64,000 nt of DNA from Pegea sp. RAD2-039 (lineage: Eukaryota; Chordata; Thaliacea; Salpida; Salpidae), in assembly GCA_034620365.1 (NCBI GenBank), contig JAQGEQ010000204.1:682001-746000 (forward strand), given 5' to 3'. The position numbers were made by a program, and so were the translations under genes. Shown here one piece after another: positions 50,924 through 63,509 of the stretch (the stretch's first letter is position 1; each line of letters opens with the position of its first letter). The notes beneath the pieces were generated by a model, which was not told the origin of the DNA, did not search any database, and worked only from the letters and a program-made list of their open reading frames with translations.

Positions 50924-53900
50924 TCATTTAACATTTCTTAACTCAGCTGAATTGATTAATGGCATAACTTCTTCCAACGAAAATTTGAAAAACTGAGCAG
51001 ATTTAGACGGCCATTCGATTATATAACTGTTCTGTAAATAATTTAGTGATGAACTTTGATAACAACACTTTCTATTTATACAGCTATTAAAGTAATTAAA
51101 AGAATTTTAAATTTACAAAAGTGTTTCAAAATTATTAATCTTTAAATTTTTTAAAGTATCTAAATCTAGAAAAAATCTATGAGTAAATCCAGCTACTGGA
51201 CTTTATCTAGTATCAAATTGTATTTTATCTTTAAAATCAGAAAAAACTAGATTTGATAAAGTAAGTAGTATACCTGAATAACTTTGTTTGAATACAATTT
51301 ACTTTGCTTAATTTCAGCATAAAAGTTTCTCATAAATCTTTTACTGATGATAAAAACTATTTTTGACTTTCCATCAACAGTTTCTTCGAGGGCCTACACA
51401 AGTTAAAAACAAAACTTTAAATCTTATCAAGATTACAAATAGCTGGACGTGAAATAAGTTCTAAATTTATCATTTAGAAAATTTTAGTCTAAGCTAATAA
51501 TTATTTTTTAAGAGTTTTTTACATTGAAATGTAGGAATAATCTTCTTTAATAATATGTTTATGGTGTTCAACTGATAATCAAAAAACATCATTACAGTAA
51601 AAAAATTAAGAATTTTTTAATGAGTTACAAAAAATGTTGGATTCTTTCTTACAAGTTGTAAAACTTTCTGACAACTTTCGTCACTAAAATAAAGGTTGGA
51701 AGTTATAAGAATAAATATTCTATGACTTTTTTTGATAAAGTTATACATGGAGTGATGATGATCTGAAAAAGAATGTTTTATAATGTCATTTATATAGTTA
51801 TTTAATCCTTGTAATTTTTATTTTTTAGTTCATTTATTTCATTCATAGCAGTAAAAAAGAATTAGTTTAATCTTCATAGATTCAGTATTTCACAAAATCT
51901 TCATTATAAAAATGTTACCTTCGCCTCCTATGAAATTTTCAGGTGATTTTATATCACAAAAACGTTTGTATCCCAGTTCTTGTAAACTCTCTCGAGTCTT
52001 TTTAATAATTTCTTTCAGATATGTTTTTTCACCAGCAGAGATTTTATTTGAAAAGTAGGAAAAATAAACGTCAAAATCATAACCAATGTCTAAAAGTAAT
52101 AATTTAATAAATTTACTTATTTATAAACTAAATTACAAACGTCACAAATTACGTTTTTAACAAAAGGAAGTGACGTAGTTAATTTACTAATATCTTGAGG
52201 TAAAATTGTAATTGAAAAAGTTAAAAATTATGTAAATAACTTAAAGGTGCAGTTTTAAAGTTTGCTGCATAAATAATAGAAACCAAAAGCACTCACTGCT
52301 TACAAAACTTCCAAACATTCTTTTGAAATATACTTTGAAATAAAGTAGATGATGCCGTACAACTAAAGCGCAAATTATCATGATCACTAAAATACCGATT
52401 ACCAAACCAATAATAAGTTGAAAGGTATTATTTTCATTCCAAATTATTTGAAAAGTTGTATGAGCCGATTCATTTTTTGAAGTATCACTAATGACACTTA
52501 TATATTCACCAATATCTTCATCTTGAACATTTCTATGAATTACATTGTTATGATTAATAGATTGTTTGATTGAAAACAATTTATGAAAGATAGTCAACAA
52601 ATACTCAAAAATAATCACTTAATAGTCATGTTGAATGTTTGAATAGTTGTTATTTCCAATTTAGATGGCTTGTACAAGAAACATTTACTTTCAAAAGAAT
52701 GGAAATTTCTGTTGATGGAACTTATATAAGTTTTATTCAAAAGTCTTACAAATGATACGAAACATAAAACTTTTTGCTTTAATTTAGTTTAATCAAACCT
52801 TTGGCAAGAACCTCTCGAAAAGTTTTGGCTGTCTCCGATAAAGATTTTACACAAGGTTGTGTAATTCTTTAAAACATTTTCATAAGATTTAGAATTAAAA
52901 TTAAAACGTGTTTCAAATAATCACCTTTTCAGGTAATCTTTGTGTGAGTTTTTGAAACACATTTTTAATTCTTAAACGTACACTATTTATTTTTCCTAAG
53001 GAAGCTGTGCACTGAACTGTTAGTTTTTCATTTTTTGTTGCTCTATAAATCTTTTTTGAGCACCGTATTGCTAGAAGAGGTTCTTTATTACCTGAACAAT
53101 TAAAAATGAAAAAAAATGTTTTTATGAATGAAATATAACCTTCAATGCAAAACCTATAAGCTTGGAAATATCGTGTCATAGAGTTATAACTCTTGGAACA
53201 AACATAAAACCCTCCATCAGAGTAGTTTACATCACGAATTATGATCTGAAATGAATTCCTAAGATTTCAAAAAAGTAATTGAAATAGACTAAAAGCTATA
53301 TTAGCCATAATCTTTTTGAAAAATAATTTTATAGTAATTTTGCAACCTTATCAGTGATAGCTTTTTTTTATGGTTAACTTGAATTTATCTCAAAAACTAT
53401 TTTTTAATATTTTAGAATTAAAATTCTAGTTAAAGTTGGAAGGTTTTTCAAAAGTATTACCTTGTCTGAAGAAGTGCCGTAATCTTTACTGGGCAGACGA
53501 GAGCAGTTTTTCATCCATCTTTCTTCTATTTTACCAAGTGAGAATTTATCATAGATGTCTCTGTCTTTATAAATATACTATTTAAAATTATGAATGGTTT
53601 CTGTCATTTAATTTTTATGATTTCTTTAAAGATTGCAATCTTTCATATACTCTTAAAGGTTTGTCATTAGAAATTAACCCACTCAACACCTGTAGACATA
53701 TATCGAATAAAATAAATGAGAATTCCCAATGCAATTTTTTTCTTTTGCTATTTTTGTTTGATATGACTTAACTGTGAAATTGCACAACAGTTTAAAAGCT
53801 TATACCTAGAATTAAAATGTTGTTAGACGATTGTTACAATACTTTGTACTATTAGACTAATTCAAACTTGTTTTGTACTTTTCCATTTTTAAATTAATAA

Positions 53901-55379
53901 ATGAAAATCTTCGTAACCTTTTTCAACATGCTGGTGATTTTCTAAATGTATGTACAAAAGTATATAACCTTAAAGGTTATAGATAAAATTTAACAAATCT
54001 AATAGGATAAAACTATTTAGGAACTTTTGCTAAACAACAATCTTTTAAAGTTTATCCACCAAAAATGCTGTCTGACAATTATACCTTATTAATACTAAAC
54101 TATAAAATATAGTTTTGAATTGGTTACATGGGTAAAGAAACAGTATTTTTTCAAGAAGGAACAATGTGACAACTACATAGACAGAAAGAATTTTAGGACT
54201 CACCATGACAAACTAAATGAGCTAATTTCCCAACAACAGCAGTAAAGTTGACAACTTCAGAATTTCTTATTGCTTGTTCACATGAAAGGTTTTGATATAC
54301 TTTTGGAACAATTGTTATTGTATCTTTATTACATAATGTTGAATTTTCTACCTAAAATTTTAATCATTTTCAACAAGCTTATACAAATTCATAGACTATT
54401 TTTTTGGTCATTTGTTGTTCAAATAGATAAAGATATTTCAGCTTTAATAACTATCCTTTAAAAATGTTATTCAAACATATGGTTGAATATGTGTAGCTAA
54501 TTAAGATATTTACCTCTAAAATTGTTTCATATCTCAAATCAGAGTCCCTTGTCAATTCTCCAAGTGAAATAATCCCTTGGTCTGGTATCATCATATCAGC
54601 ATAACTCATTCTTTTTTTAAATATGACATTTGATGTTATCAAAGTTCGAATTGTACACTAAAAACAATTTTTTTTCAGTAATCTTTATTCTACTTTAAAG
54701 TTTCACAAGTTATGTATTTTCTTAAGAAGTTAGCCGACAAAAGTTCAAATATATACAGTTATCATAGTTAGAGTTTTTGCTTATAAAATATGCTAATACT
54801 TTTTACATAAATAAACCATACTTCAACAAAAGGTACTATTAACGGTACTAACTGTGACATAGATTTCGCTCTCCAACAAACCATATTCATTATAATTATC
54901 ATCGTAGTTATCATAATAATAATTATAAGAACTAAAATTTTGAATGTCGAAAAGTAGTTCTTCGTTTAAATGACAAAATAGACTTAATGGCCATCCATAA
55001 AATACATCATACGAGACGTTGGTTGATTTACATTCTAAAGAAATAATCAGAGAATTTAGAAAATCACAAACAAAATGCCTCAAAATGTTTTTACAAACTA
55101 TCAAAAGTAATTTACAAATTTATTATTATTATTTCAGTGGAAGTATTTTTTTATTAAGATTTCAATTAGGTAAACTATATGTACTAAAAACTGTTTTTAA
55201 GCATGTATTTTGATTAAATAATGGTTTTATAACTAATTAAGAAATAAAATAATTGAAACATGATAAATTAAACGATAAGATTTTTATTATTATATACCTT
55301 TTTCAATTTCTAAGCTTTCTATCGTTCTAGGCAAGCACACCACCAAAAAAAGAAAGAAAAGACCAAAACTGGTGATCAT
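50924..55379 (-). CDS. IL-1-receptor-like protein: signal peptide, Ig-like ectodomain, membrane span, TIR domain
   Basis: Thirteen exons join without a stop: 55298–55379, 54853–55034, 54514–54657, 54204–54351, 53461–53564, 53140–53245, 52925–53091, 52799–52866, 52297–52532, 51919–52089, 51653–51762, 51274–51393 and 50924–51031. The 581-residue product starts with a signal peptide (MITSFGLFFLFLVVCL). The ectodomain shows Ig patterns: WPLSLFCHL in module 1; LAHLVCHG...RWMKNC...DGGFYVCS in module 2; KLTVQCTAS in module 3, whose second Cys is not in its usual place. The membrane span is about residues 373–392. The cytoplasmic TIR domain has box 1 YDFDVYFSY, GYKRFCDIKSPENF, the SHRIFILITSNLYFSDESC strand, KSKIVFIISK, IIEW and a box 3-like FFKFSLEEVMP. 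The order and spacing follow IL-1R1. The ligand is unknown. The SIGIRR or IL1RAPL type cannot be excluded. An in-frame upstream extension of the first exon exists. Confidence 0.82.
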
Positions 55380-56948
55380 TTTTAATTTACTAAAACTACA
55401 ATTGCTGCTTAAAATCGAAATTCCTTCAACTACCATATCCTTCATTAAAGAGAAAAGCTTTGCACGCTTAAGTAATTTTAGATTCTTAGTTCTACTAAAA
55501 TTATTCAAATATAAAAAAATGTTTCATTATATTTCCTAAATACAATTCTAATATAATAAGTACTCTGATTGTACTTTAATTATATTTTTTCTTAGAATCC
55601 TGCATTTGTTACAAATAAAATTTTTATTATTCATGTTTATACTAAAACTAAATAAATTAATAAAAGCAAATATTTTAAAATTCATAAAATACGGATTGCT
55701 AAGGATGCCTACTGAAGCGTTTTCCATTTAGAAATTGATAAAAAAACACTGAGCCTTACTAGATATGAACTTTCAAAAGCTTCTGCTACTTTTAAAGCTG
55801 ATTGATAAAAATACACATTAATTGCATACCTTATTACAAATATCTGATTAATATTTACAAAGCTTGTAAAATGTTGCGATAGCAAAATAAAAATAACATT
55901 GAAAAAATTACATCTATAAAACATTCGGCTTATTTTTACGCATCAGAGCGTCAAACTTGACAAAAGATTTTAACTTAATTTTTTTTGTATTTCACATGCC
56001 CTATAAGTTTTTAATAAAGTTAAAGAAAATTGATCCAGTTTATAAGTTTAGTGACCTCGTTTAGATTAATCGATTTTTTTTGTATCACTAAATGTAACTC
56101 AATATTTTTCAATCAAGACACATTTTTCAAGACGCATTTTTCTTTGTTAATTATTTTTTTTCATTCTTTTCTACTAAGTATATAGTTTAAAATGTAAATT
56201 AAGTTTTTATGCTGTAATAAAGTTTTTACAATTATCTTACGTTATATCTGTGCTCATTTATTTTACAATCATCACATTCCTTTCATATAATTTTATCACT
56301 AATATTCTTAAAGTTAAATAAATAATGATAAAACTTCAGTTTTTATTATCACTGTATGCTTAGACAAATAATTTATTACATCACCCTAACCTTTTGGCTT
56401 CATTGCAACTTGTAACAATACATTTTTAGTTTATTAAAATGCAAAATAGTGACTTATAATTAAGACAACTCTATACAGCTTTTTAAACTACATATAAAGC
56501 TGTTCACTATTTTTATAATATTTATTTTATGATTTACCTTATTAGGACTCACTAAATACTTCTCTAAACTACGCAGCTTGCATAAAAATTAAGTTTTTTT
56601 TTTAAGTTTTGATATATTTTTTATCTTTTACGTCTGAATATATTTAATTTTTATAATAATTAAGTTTAATACTTATCATTTCAGTAAACTTATGTTTTGT
56701 TACATAATTCCAGCTACTTCTGTTTAATCAAAACATAACTGGTTACAGTAAAATGAATCTTTCTCATGTATCAATAATTTAGATAATTATTCATTAATAA
56801 TTTTTATACGAGCACAATCATAACAGTTCGATGGGTTCTGCTAAATATTAGTTGAAATATATTATTTCTAAATTTTATAATTAACTTTTATGTTTTTATC
56901 AGTACTTTTTTGATTTATAAAGAATCAACAAGTAGTTTTAGTAATAAA
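55380..56948. other. Divergent intergenic region between Ig–TIR receptor and POT1-like genes
   Basis: The two genes point away from each other across 1.6 kb, so this region should hold both promoters. It is AT-rich; no specific factor sites were recognised. Acceptor-like AG sites lie about 10 bases before the receptor ATG (55390) and 47 bases before the POT1 ATG (56902). Confidence 0.5.
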
Positions 56949-59900
56949 ATGTTAAATGAAGAGAGTTACATAGTAGATGGTTCTCAATATACCATGATTA
57001 AATATATAAAAGATCCCAGAAAAGAAGAAATAAACTTGTTTGGAGTAGTTGTAGGTTTTAGTGAAAAAGAATTAAATGACAAATCAGGTTTGTATACTTA
57101 CTTTTATGCTTATAAGTTTTCACATTATTTAATCAAATGTGGCTTTGTTAGGTTGGTGTTGTACTCTGAATCTTTTTGATGAGACATGTGAAGATGGTTT
57201 TGTTAAAGTTACTCTTATCGATAAACTGAAAGAAAACCTACCAAGGGTAACTAAATCAAGCTTAAAATATAACTCTAATGAATTTAAAAGATTACAGTGA
57301 TTACTTTATAAGATTATACTACAAACTGGTTTATTTATTACAATAAATGCTAAGGAGGGTGCCTGAAGAGAGCACCTCTCACTAACACACATACTCACAA
57401 ATAACATCTATTTAGTCAAAAATATAGAAAGCAAATACATTTATATTTGTAAAATTTGAACGTTAGAAATAAAGCATGCTTATTGAAACTGCAAAAAATT
57501 ATACAGGAAATATTAATTGGTAGAAATTTGATTAAATTGTAAAATGAGAGTAAAAAAGAACCTCCTTATTTTTGAAGATAGTCATTTCATGTTTAGTTTG
57601 AACGCTTCAGATTCTGATATTATTTAGATAGTTTAACTTTATAGGTTTCAGTTTATGATGTTATTCGTTTGCAAAAAGTCAAATTTAATGAAATGAATGG
57701 ACTATTCTTAGAAAATTCTGCTGATTGTTGGCTATTGTGGAAAGAAGTTAGTTTAATCTTTAGAAATATAAATTATCTGCTAAATTGTTGCTTTAGAAAA
57801 CGTTAACAGATGTCTTAATCTTAACATGAATTGTACTTTAAAGTTGCAATAATCTTTCATTTGACCAATTTCATAAAATCTTTCTTTTTTCTAAACCTTG
57901 TTGTATAAACTTTCAGTGCTCAAATAATATTCCATGGCCCATATCTAGCAAAAATCTTTCCAACCACTCAACTCAAGATAAACAGAGAATGCTGAGTTTA
58001 TATGAATGGTCAAAGAAGTTGAAAACTATGAACATATGTAGAGATAATTCTACATTGAATTCAAGCTCTGATGGTTCAGTATTAATTGCTGAAAAAACTG
58101 AATTGATTTTTAGTACCCTAAAAGAAATTTTGAATGGTGAAAATGGAAGCAATGTCAATGTCTTGGCAATAATTTTAAATCAGGAGTCCGTAATGAAAGT
58201 AGAGCATGAAAGTAAAATAACATATTTTTGTCTGTATTTTTATTTATCAATATACTTCACCTTAATCTGTAAAACTCTTTGTCCAGCAATATCAAAATAA
58301 TAAAAGCTTAAATTTTGTGTTTAATGGCCAAAATGATTGAAAGTTGCACATTGCGTTCAGCAAAGCACCGACTTTAACGACAAAGTATATGCTTGTCAAA
58401 AATTATCCATTTACTATTTAAATTTAGGATTTGTTTAAGAATAAAATTAATCTTTTAAATTTATTTTTCAGACAATTACTTTGTATTAAATTTAACCGAT
58501 CACACATACTTTAAAAACAATAAATTTTTGAGCAAACTTTATTCTTCTGAAGACTGTAAAATTGAGGTAATTTGAAAGTTGACTTAATTATGTCTATGTA
58601 GTTAGTTTGCTGTGACTATTTTTTAATACTCAATCTTTAGTTTCAGGATCTGCAAATTGTTTGTTTGTGCAATATGAAAATTACTTCTGATGAGAATTTT
58701 CAGATAATATCAACTGATTCCTCTTACTGGAAAGTGTTAGATGGAAAAGTAGTTAATTTAAACTCATTTCTAATCTTTTTAATTATTTTTACAAAAAAAT
58801 ATATAACAAGATTTTAAGAGATTTATTATTTTTTGCAAGGACATCAGTGCATCAGAAGTCAGTTGCGCAATATCAGCTAATCATATGGCATTATTGATTG
58901 AAAAAAGAAATGAGATGATGGCAGACATTTTGTTGAGTTTAGAAGATAATCTTTTATGTTTAAAATACATTTCGACAAATCAATTGTTTAGTTTAGACTG
59001 TCAGGTTAGTTACTTTCAGTTTATTTTTAAATATTTTTCAAGGATTTTTTATCAGGTATTAAAAATCTCGCCGCTTAGTAAACATTCGGCGATGTTTCAT
59101 GTTTGGGATGGAACAGAACCAGATTTGAAATCTGCAAATAAAGTAAATGACAAATGTCGATAAATTATATTAAGATTATTTATAATCTTTTTCTTCAAAT
59201 TAGTTTCAACTTATTATATAACAACTAGATATATACTTACATATTACTTAAGTGTACTTAGAACGAAGTCATTTTGCTATTCAAGTTGAATATTTACTTA
59301 AATGCTCATTTTGTAATTTTATTCAGTTTTTTTGAAAAGTTTGACTTTTTTTTTGTAGAAGCAATCGAATCCTAATTTTCCTCAATCTCGGTTTATTGTA
59401 CAAGTTGCTTTTTATCACATTGGTATTGAAAAAATAACCAGAAAAGGATTAAAACCTGGTATCATTTCATTGTTCAGTTTTTAATGCATAATTTCAGAAC
59501 ATTTTTAGATTTCATTTATAAAATCTTCCTTAAACTTGTTTTATCAGGATGTTTTGTTCGGTTAAATGGAATTTCAGCTACATCTGCACCGGCTGATGGT
59601 ACTTTAAAAAGTCTTTGTTGCAATCACAAGGATATCGATGTATCAATTATTGAACTTGCAACTTCTCACCCAAGAGTCCAGCTGTTACAAAAGTCGATTT
59701 TACAATAAGATAATTGATTCAAATTTGTTGTCGAAATTTTTTACAGACTGATGGTTTTAGTGAATGGTTCTTATCTTAAAGATGAAGTTGAGACCAGTTC
59801 AGGTACCTTCTCAAGTTATCATTTGCCAAAAGTTGAGATTTTTATAGAAAATACAAATTAGCTTTTATAGATCGATTTGACATCTTAAAAATTCAAACTT

Positions 59901-61706
59901 CAACTATTTTGCGGATGCAAATCAAATCTTAATAATGCGTCTCTTCATATTTGGAATATTTTTAGTAAATCTTAATAATTTTTAGATGATGAAAAGACTG
60001 TTGAAGATTTCACATTGAAAGAGATCGAAGATCTAACCGAGATTACATCTGAGATGTCATTAGTTTTATCAGAAGATGAAGATTGTCTCTTATCCGGACT
60101 CGAAGTAGAGTCATCTTTATTGGCTGATTCTGATCAAGTACTTTCTTTATTTCTTTATTACAAATACTAAAATCATTGTGTTTGTAGGATGTAGAAACAA
60201 GTTCGATTAAAGAAATAAAAGAAAAATTGTATTATACAGGTTTGACAGTTTGATGTTTTGATTACGATCTTTCTATATAAATAAATCAATTCGTTGTTTT
60301 AAATAATAGTGAAACTCACTAGATATTTTCTTAAAGTTGAAAAGAAATATAAATAAGTTTCGGTAATCTCAATATGAAACAAGCTAATACTCTAATAATT
60401 ATTATTAGAAAGATTTTTCTCACATCTAAAAGTGGTTGAATATTTTCAGTTGTCTTTCACGAAAATGCTCCAACATTTTTCACGTCAATTAAAGATATAA
60501 TAAATGACTCAATTAATATGAATAAACGAAAATTGTATCTTGTCAATGTGCAACTATCTCATCAGATCAAACCTCATTCTATGGTTTACTATTATTGTCG
60601 AACAAGCTCGTTATTGTAAGATGTATTTTTGAAGTTTTTTAATTCAACTTTTAAATATTTTTTGTTTCAATCTCATTTATTTATTTAAGCATCAAAGCAA
60701 CTAACTCAGGAGAAAAAATTAAATTGAACACAATAAACTCACTTATTTGTGCTGAATTTCGCAAGCAGTTTCAAAAAAGATCTTTAGAAAACTCCAAAAT
60801 TGAAAAGTAACAAACATTTATATAGAAAATTTATCTTTAACTAACATTTAACTTTTTATATAATTATTTTAAAATAATAAACTTTACTTATGTTAGATTA
60901 GATGATTTGATGAAGAGTACTGATACATGGAAAACAATATACCTTCCGAAACCTTCAGAAGGAAAACCTCAAAGTTTTATAAGAAGTAAGATAGGAGTAG
61001 ACGACAAAACTGGTTTCGACATAGCTTACTTAGACGTGAGTTGTTTTATATTCGAAAAGAGAATTAAATAAATATTGTTGTTTACAGCCAGACAGTTTTG
61101 ATGAAAGAAACAATTATCTTCTTTATGATAGATGTGTCAGGTTATCAAGTTATAACGATTTAGTTGGTGTTGAGATTACCCCTGTGCTTTACCAAGATGG
61201 AGTTTTCTACTACTGGTACAAATTGCTTACAATTATCCTTATAAAGCCAACACAATATTTCCAGTTCACCAGCATCAGTGGACAAGGTTCAAATACCCTT
61301 AATTACCCAAGAAGCAGATGATTATTCAGCTTCATCTGGGCAACCACTACAAGCACTATCTTGCCATCTCTTCGATATCATTTATTGGTTTAAGTTTTTG
61401 ATTAAGGACCAAGATGGTTCGGAACTTGTAGTTAATTGTAAAGACCAATCAGCGGTTTGTATTTTTACAACAAATCTTAAGAAGTTAAATGGAGTTTTAC
61501 AGTTAAATTTTGTGAATGGAATTACACCTCAAGAGATACTCAAGGATTTCTCCAAAGAGGAAGAAGTACTCAAAAAATTGAATGATATTAGCTCCTTGGA
61601 TGAAGAAGAAGTCCCGGTTTGGAGCCAGTTGCTACTTTCAAAGCAATTTAATCAAGTTAATTCTAAAATTGATTATGAAATTATTGGAACAAGAATTCTC
61701 AGTTGA
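56949..61706 (+). CDS. POT1: POT1-like telomere single-strand-binding protein with an extra OB-like segment
   Basis: POT1 binds the single-stranded telomere overhang as part of shelterin. Eighteen exons join in phase: 56949–57087, 57152–57246, 57645–57746, 57917–58211, 58472–58566, 58647–58748, 58840–59004, 59056–59142, 59359–59458, 59548–59692, 59747–59802, 59986–60137, 60188–60239, 60450–60615, 60690–60806, 60897–61035, 61088–61215 and 61265–61706. They encode 858 residues against 634 in human POT1. OB1 (1–112) has YTMIKYI, INLFGVVVGF, GWCCTLNLFDET and YDVIRLQKVKF. OB2 (about 310–445) has MFHVWDGTEPD, where human has LLKVWDGTRTP, then FIVQVAFYHIG and GCFVRLNGISA. A Glu/Asp-rich linker (445–528) and a C-terminal region starting VVFHENAPTFFTSI match the OB3 layout. 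Between OB1 and OB2 lies an extra segment with VNVLAIILNQES and FVLNLTDHTYF, itself OB-like. Confidence 0.82.
57331..57405 (-). mobile_element. LINE 3' end in POT1-like intron 2
   Basis: The minus strand carries GAGGTGCTCTCTTCAGGCAC, then CTCCTTAGCATTTATTG and the AATAAATAAA terminus, matching the end of the LINE at 38230–39260. It lies in the intron between exons 2 and 3, opposite in direction to the gene. Confidence 0.65.
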
Positions 61707-61875
61707 AATTTTTCGTCTGTTTTTGTTGAATAAAAATCGTTGAAAAGTGAAAAAAAGTTATAAAAAATCGATATAAGAAAATTATACAGAAATTAAATTG
61801 CATAATCTTCAAAATAGACTTGACTGAAATTCTTGAATTACGTAAAAAGCCAAATCACCAAAATCAATTCCAAAA

Positions 61876-63509
61876 GTTAGTTTCTTAACATTCGTAATCT
61901 GCAAAGGTTAAAAATAACTCAAAAGATGCTGATCTACGGGAAGATAAGGTACACACCTGTTTTCTAAATCATTTTCTCGACTTTCTTGAGGTAAAGATGT
62001 TTCAGCATCCAAAGGAGTAGTGCCGACACGGGCAGCATCCAGTTGTGCTTGAACTTCTAAACCATTTTCATCAGCCACTTGTTTGATTAGAGCTTCTACT
62101 TGGTCGGTAGGAGCCGTAGATGACATGGCAGAACCCATAGAATTTTCCATCACCTAAAAATATGTGTAAGGTTCTTAATATTCTGAGCAGAGTACTTACT
62201 GAGGCGTGCACATCAAGATCTTCAAACTGTCCCTCAAACTTGTCCATAACTTTTGCAACTTCTTCGAGGTCCATTTTCTTTAGAGCACCACTTAAAGCTT
62301 GAGTTACTCGTGACATATCTTTACTCATCTAACGACAAAATAGAGTGATGAAGGTTGGATTGCTACTAATTGGTGAAGGTTGAATTGCTACTAACATTTT
62401 GCATTGCTGAAGCTGTCTTTAATCTTGATGAAACGGCGTCCAGTTTAGCTGAAAGCCGCATATAATTCAAACATTCATTTTTCTTTCTGTCAAATTTCAA
62501 CAAATTTATGTTTCTACTTAGGCAACTAAAACTAAAATTAATAGGCTGCTCATTATGTTACCTGATGGCAGATTCTGCGTAGAGCATTGCAAATTCATGG
62601 CGATCAGGACCTTCTTGTAGAGCCTATCAGAAAATATAGGTGATCAGCTGAATAATAAGTTAATATACCTTTTGACTCATTTAAATGACATTTAAATGAT
62701 TTTTGTGAAACACAAAAGTATTGATTGATTTAGAGAACAGGATTGTATAATCTTATAAAAATTATCTATATAGGTGATCTCTTTATGTAAGAATAGATTT
62801 ATTTTAAGGAGATAAATTTAGGAATTTTAAAATCGGTGATAATTTTTACTAAATATTCATTCAGTATGCTTTTAACTTTTTGTCTAAATAAAAATGATAA
62901 TCTTTTTTAAACTTGTGGGATTATTTTTTGAGGTTATTTATTAAACTGGCAAAATATCATTAGACTTATTTTAAGAAAAAGGAGTAGGACTCCTCAAAAT
63001 TTAATGTTAATCAAAATTTTCAAAATAAAATAATTTATCAGACCCAATTAAACCACCTTCATAAATAAAATAAAAAATAATGAAAACTATATAAAGCTTT
63101 TCGATGACTATCAAATATATGCTTATGTAATTCAATACATGGCCACAGATGACAAATTAGCTCTTATAGCGAACACAAAGCAATATGACTAAAGACAAAT
63201 AGAGAAAAGGTTTTAAGTATCACAGTTTTACATAAATATAAATAGTTGCAAAAGATAAAAAACATCATTAATAATTTTCACTAAATTATAATACTAAATA
63301 CTAACTTACATTGAAGAAGATTAAATGTCAGAAAAGGGAAATTTAAATTAATAAAAAATATAATGTCATTTACTTTTTGTATACTTTTTAATAATCTTAA
63401 AAATTAATTACCTTTTTCACTTTATTCTGTTCAACTTTTTGCTGTTTTTCTGCTTTTGCTGCTTGTTTATCTAGTTGCTTTCTTGCAAATCGCAGATTAA
63501 ACAAAGTTT
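61876..63509 (-). CDS. CHMP1: Charged multivesicular body protein 1 (ESCRT-III), lacking its first exon
   Basis: CHMP1 is an ESCRT-III subunit that recruits VPS4 and other MIT-domain partners for membrane scission. Six exons are visible: 63412–63509, 62562–62623, 62396–62486, 62200–62328, 61957–62153 and 61876–61897. The window starts inside the second codon or so; the first exon with the ATG should lie beyond 64000. TLFNLRFARKQLDKQAAKAE parallels human [20 protein letters not shown]. It is followed by RKKNECLNYMRLSAKLDAVS, MDLEEVAKVMDKFEGQFEDL, VMENSMGSAMSS and DENGLEV. The 22-base last exon completes the MIT-interacting motif ENRLRMLRN, like human SRRLAALRN. Its stop is 169 bases from the POT1-like stop on the other strand. 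CHMP1A and CHMP1B cannot be told apart with certainty. Confidence 0.94.

Noticed and set aside
57800..58300. Minus-strand frame of 61 codons at 57973–58158
   Set aside because: Opposite to POT1-like exon 4; a shadow frame.
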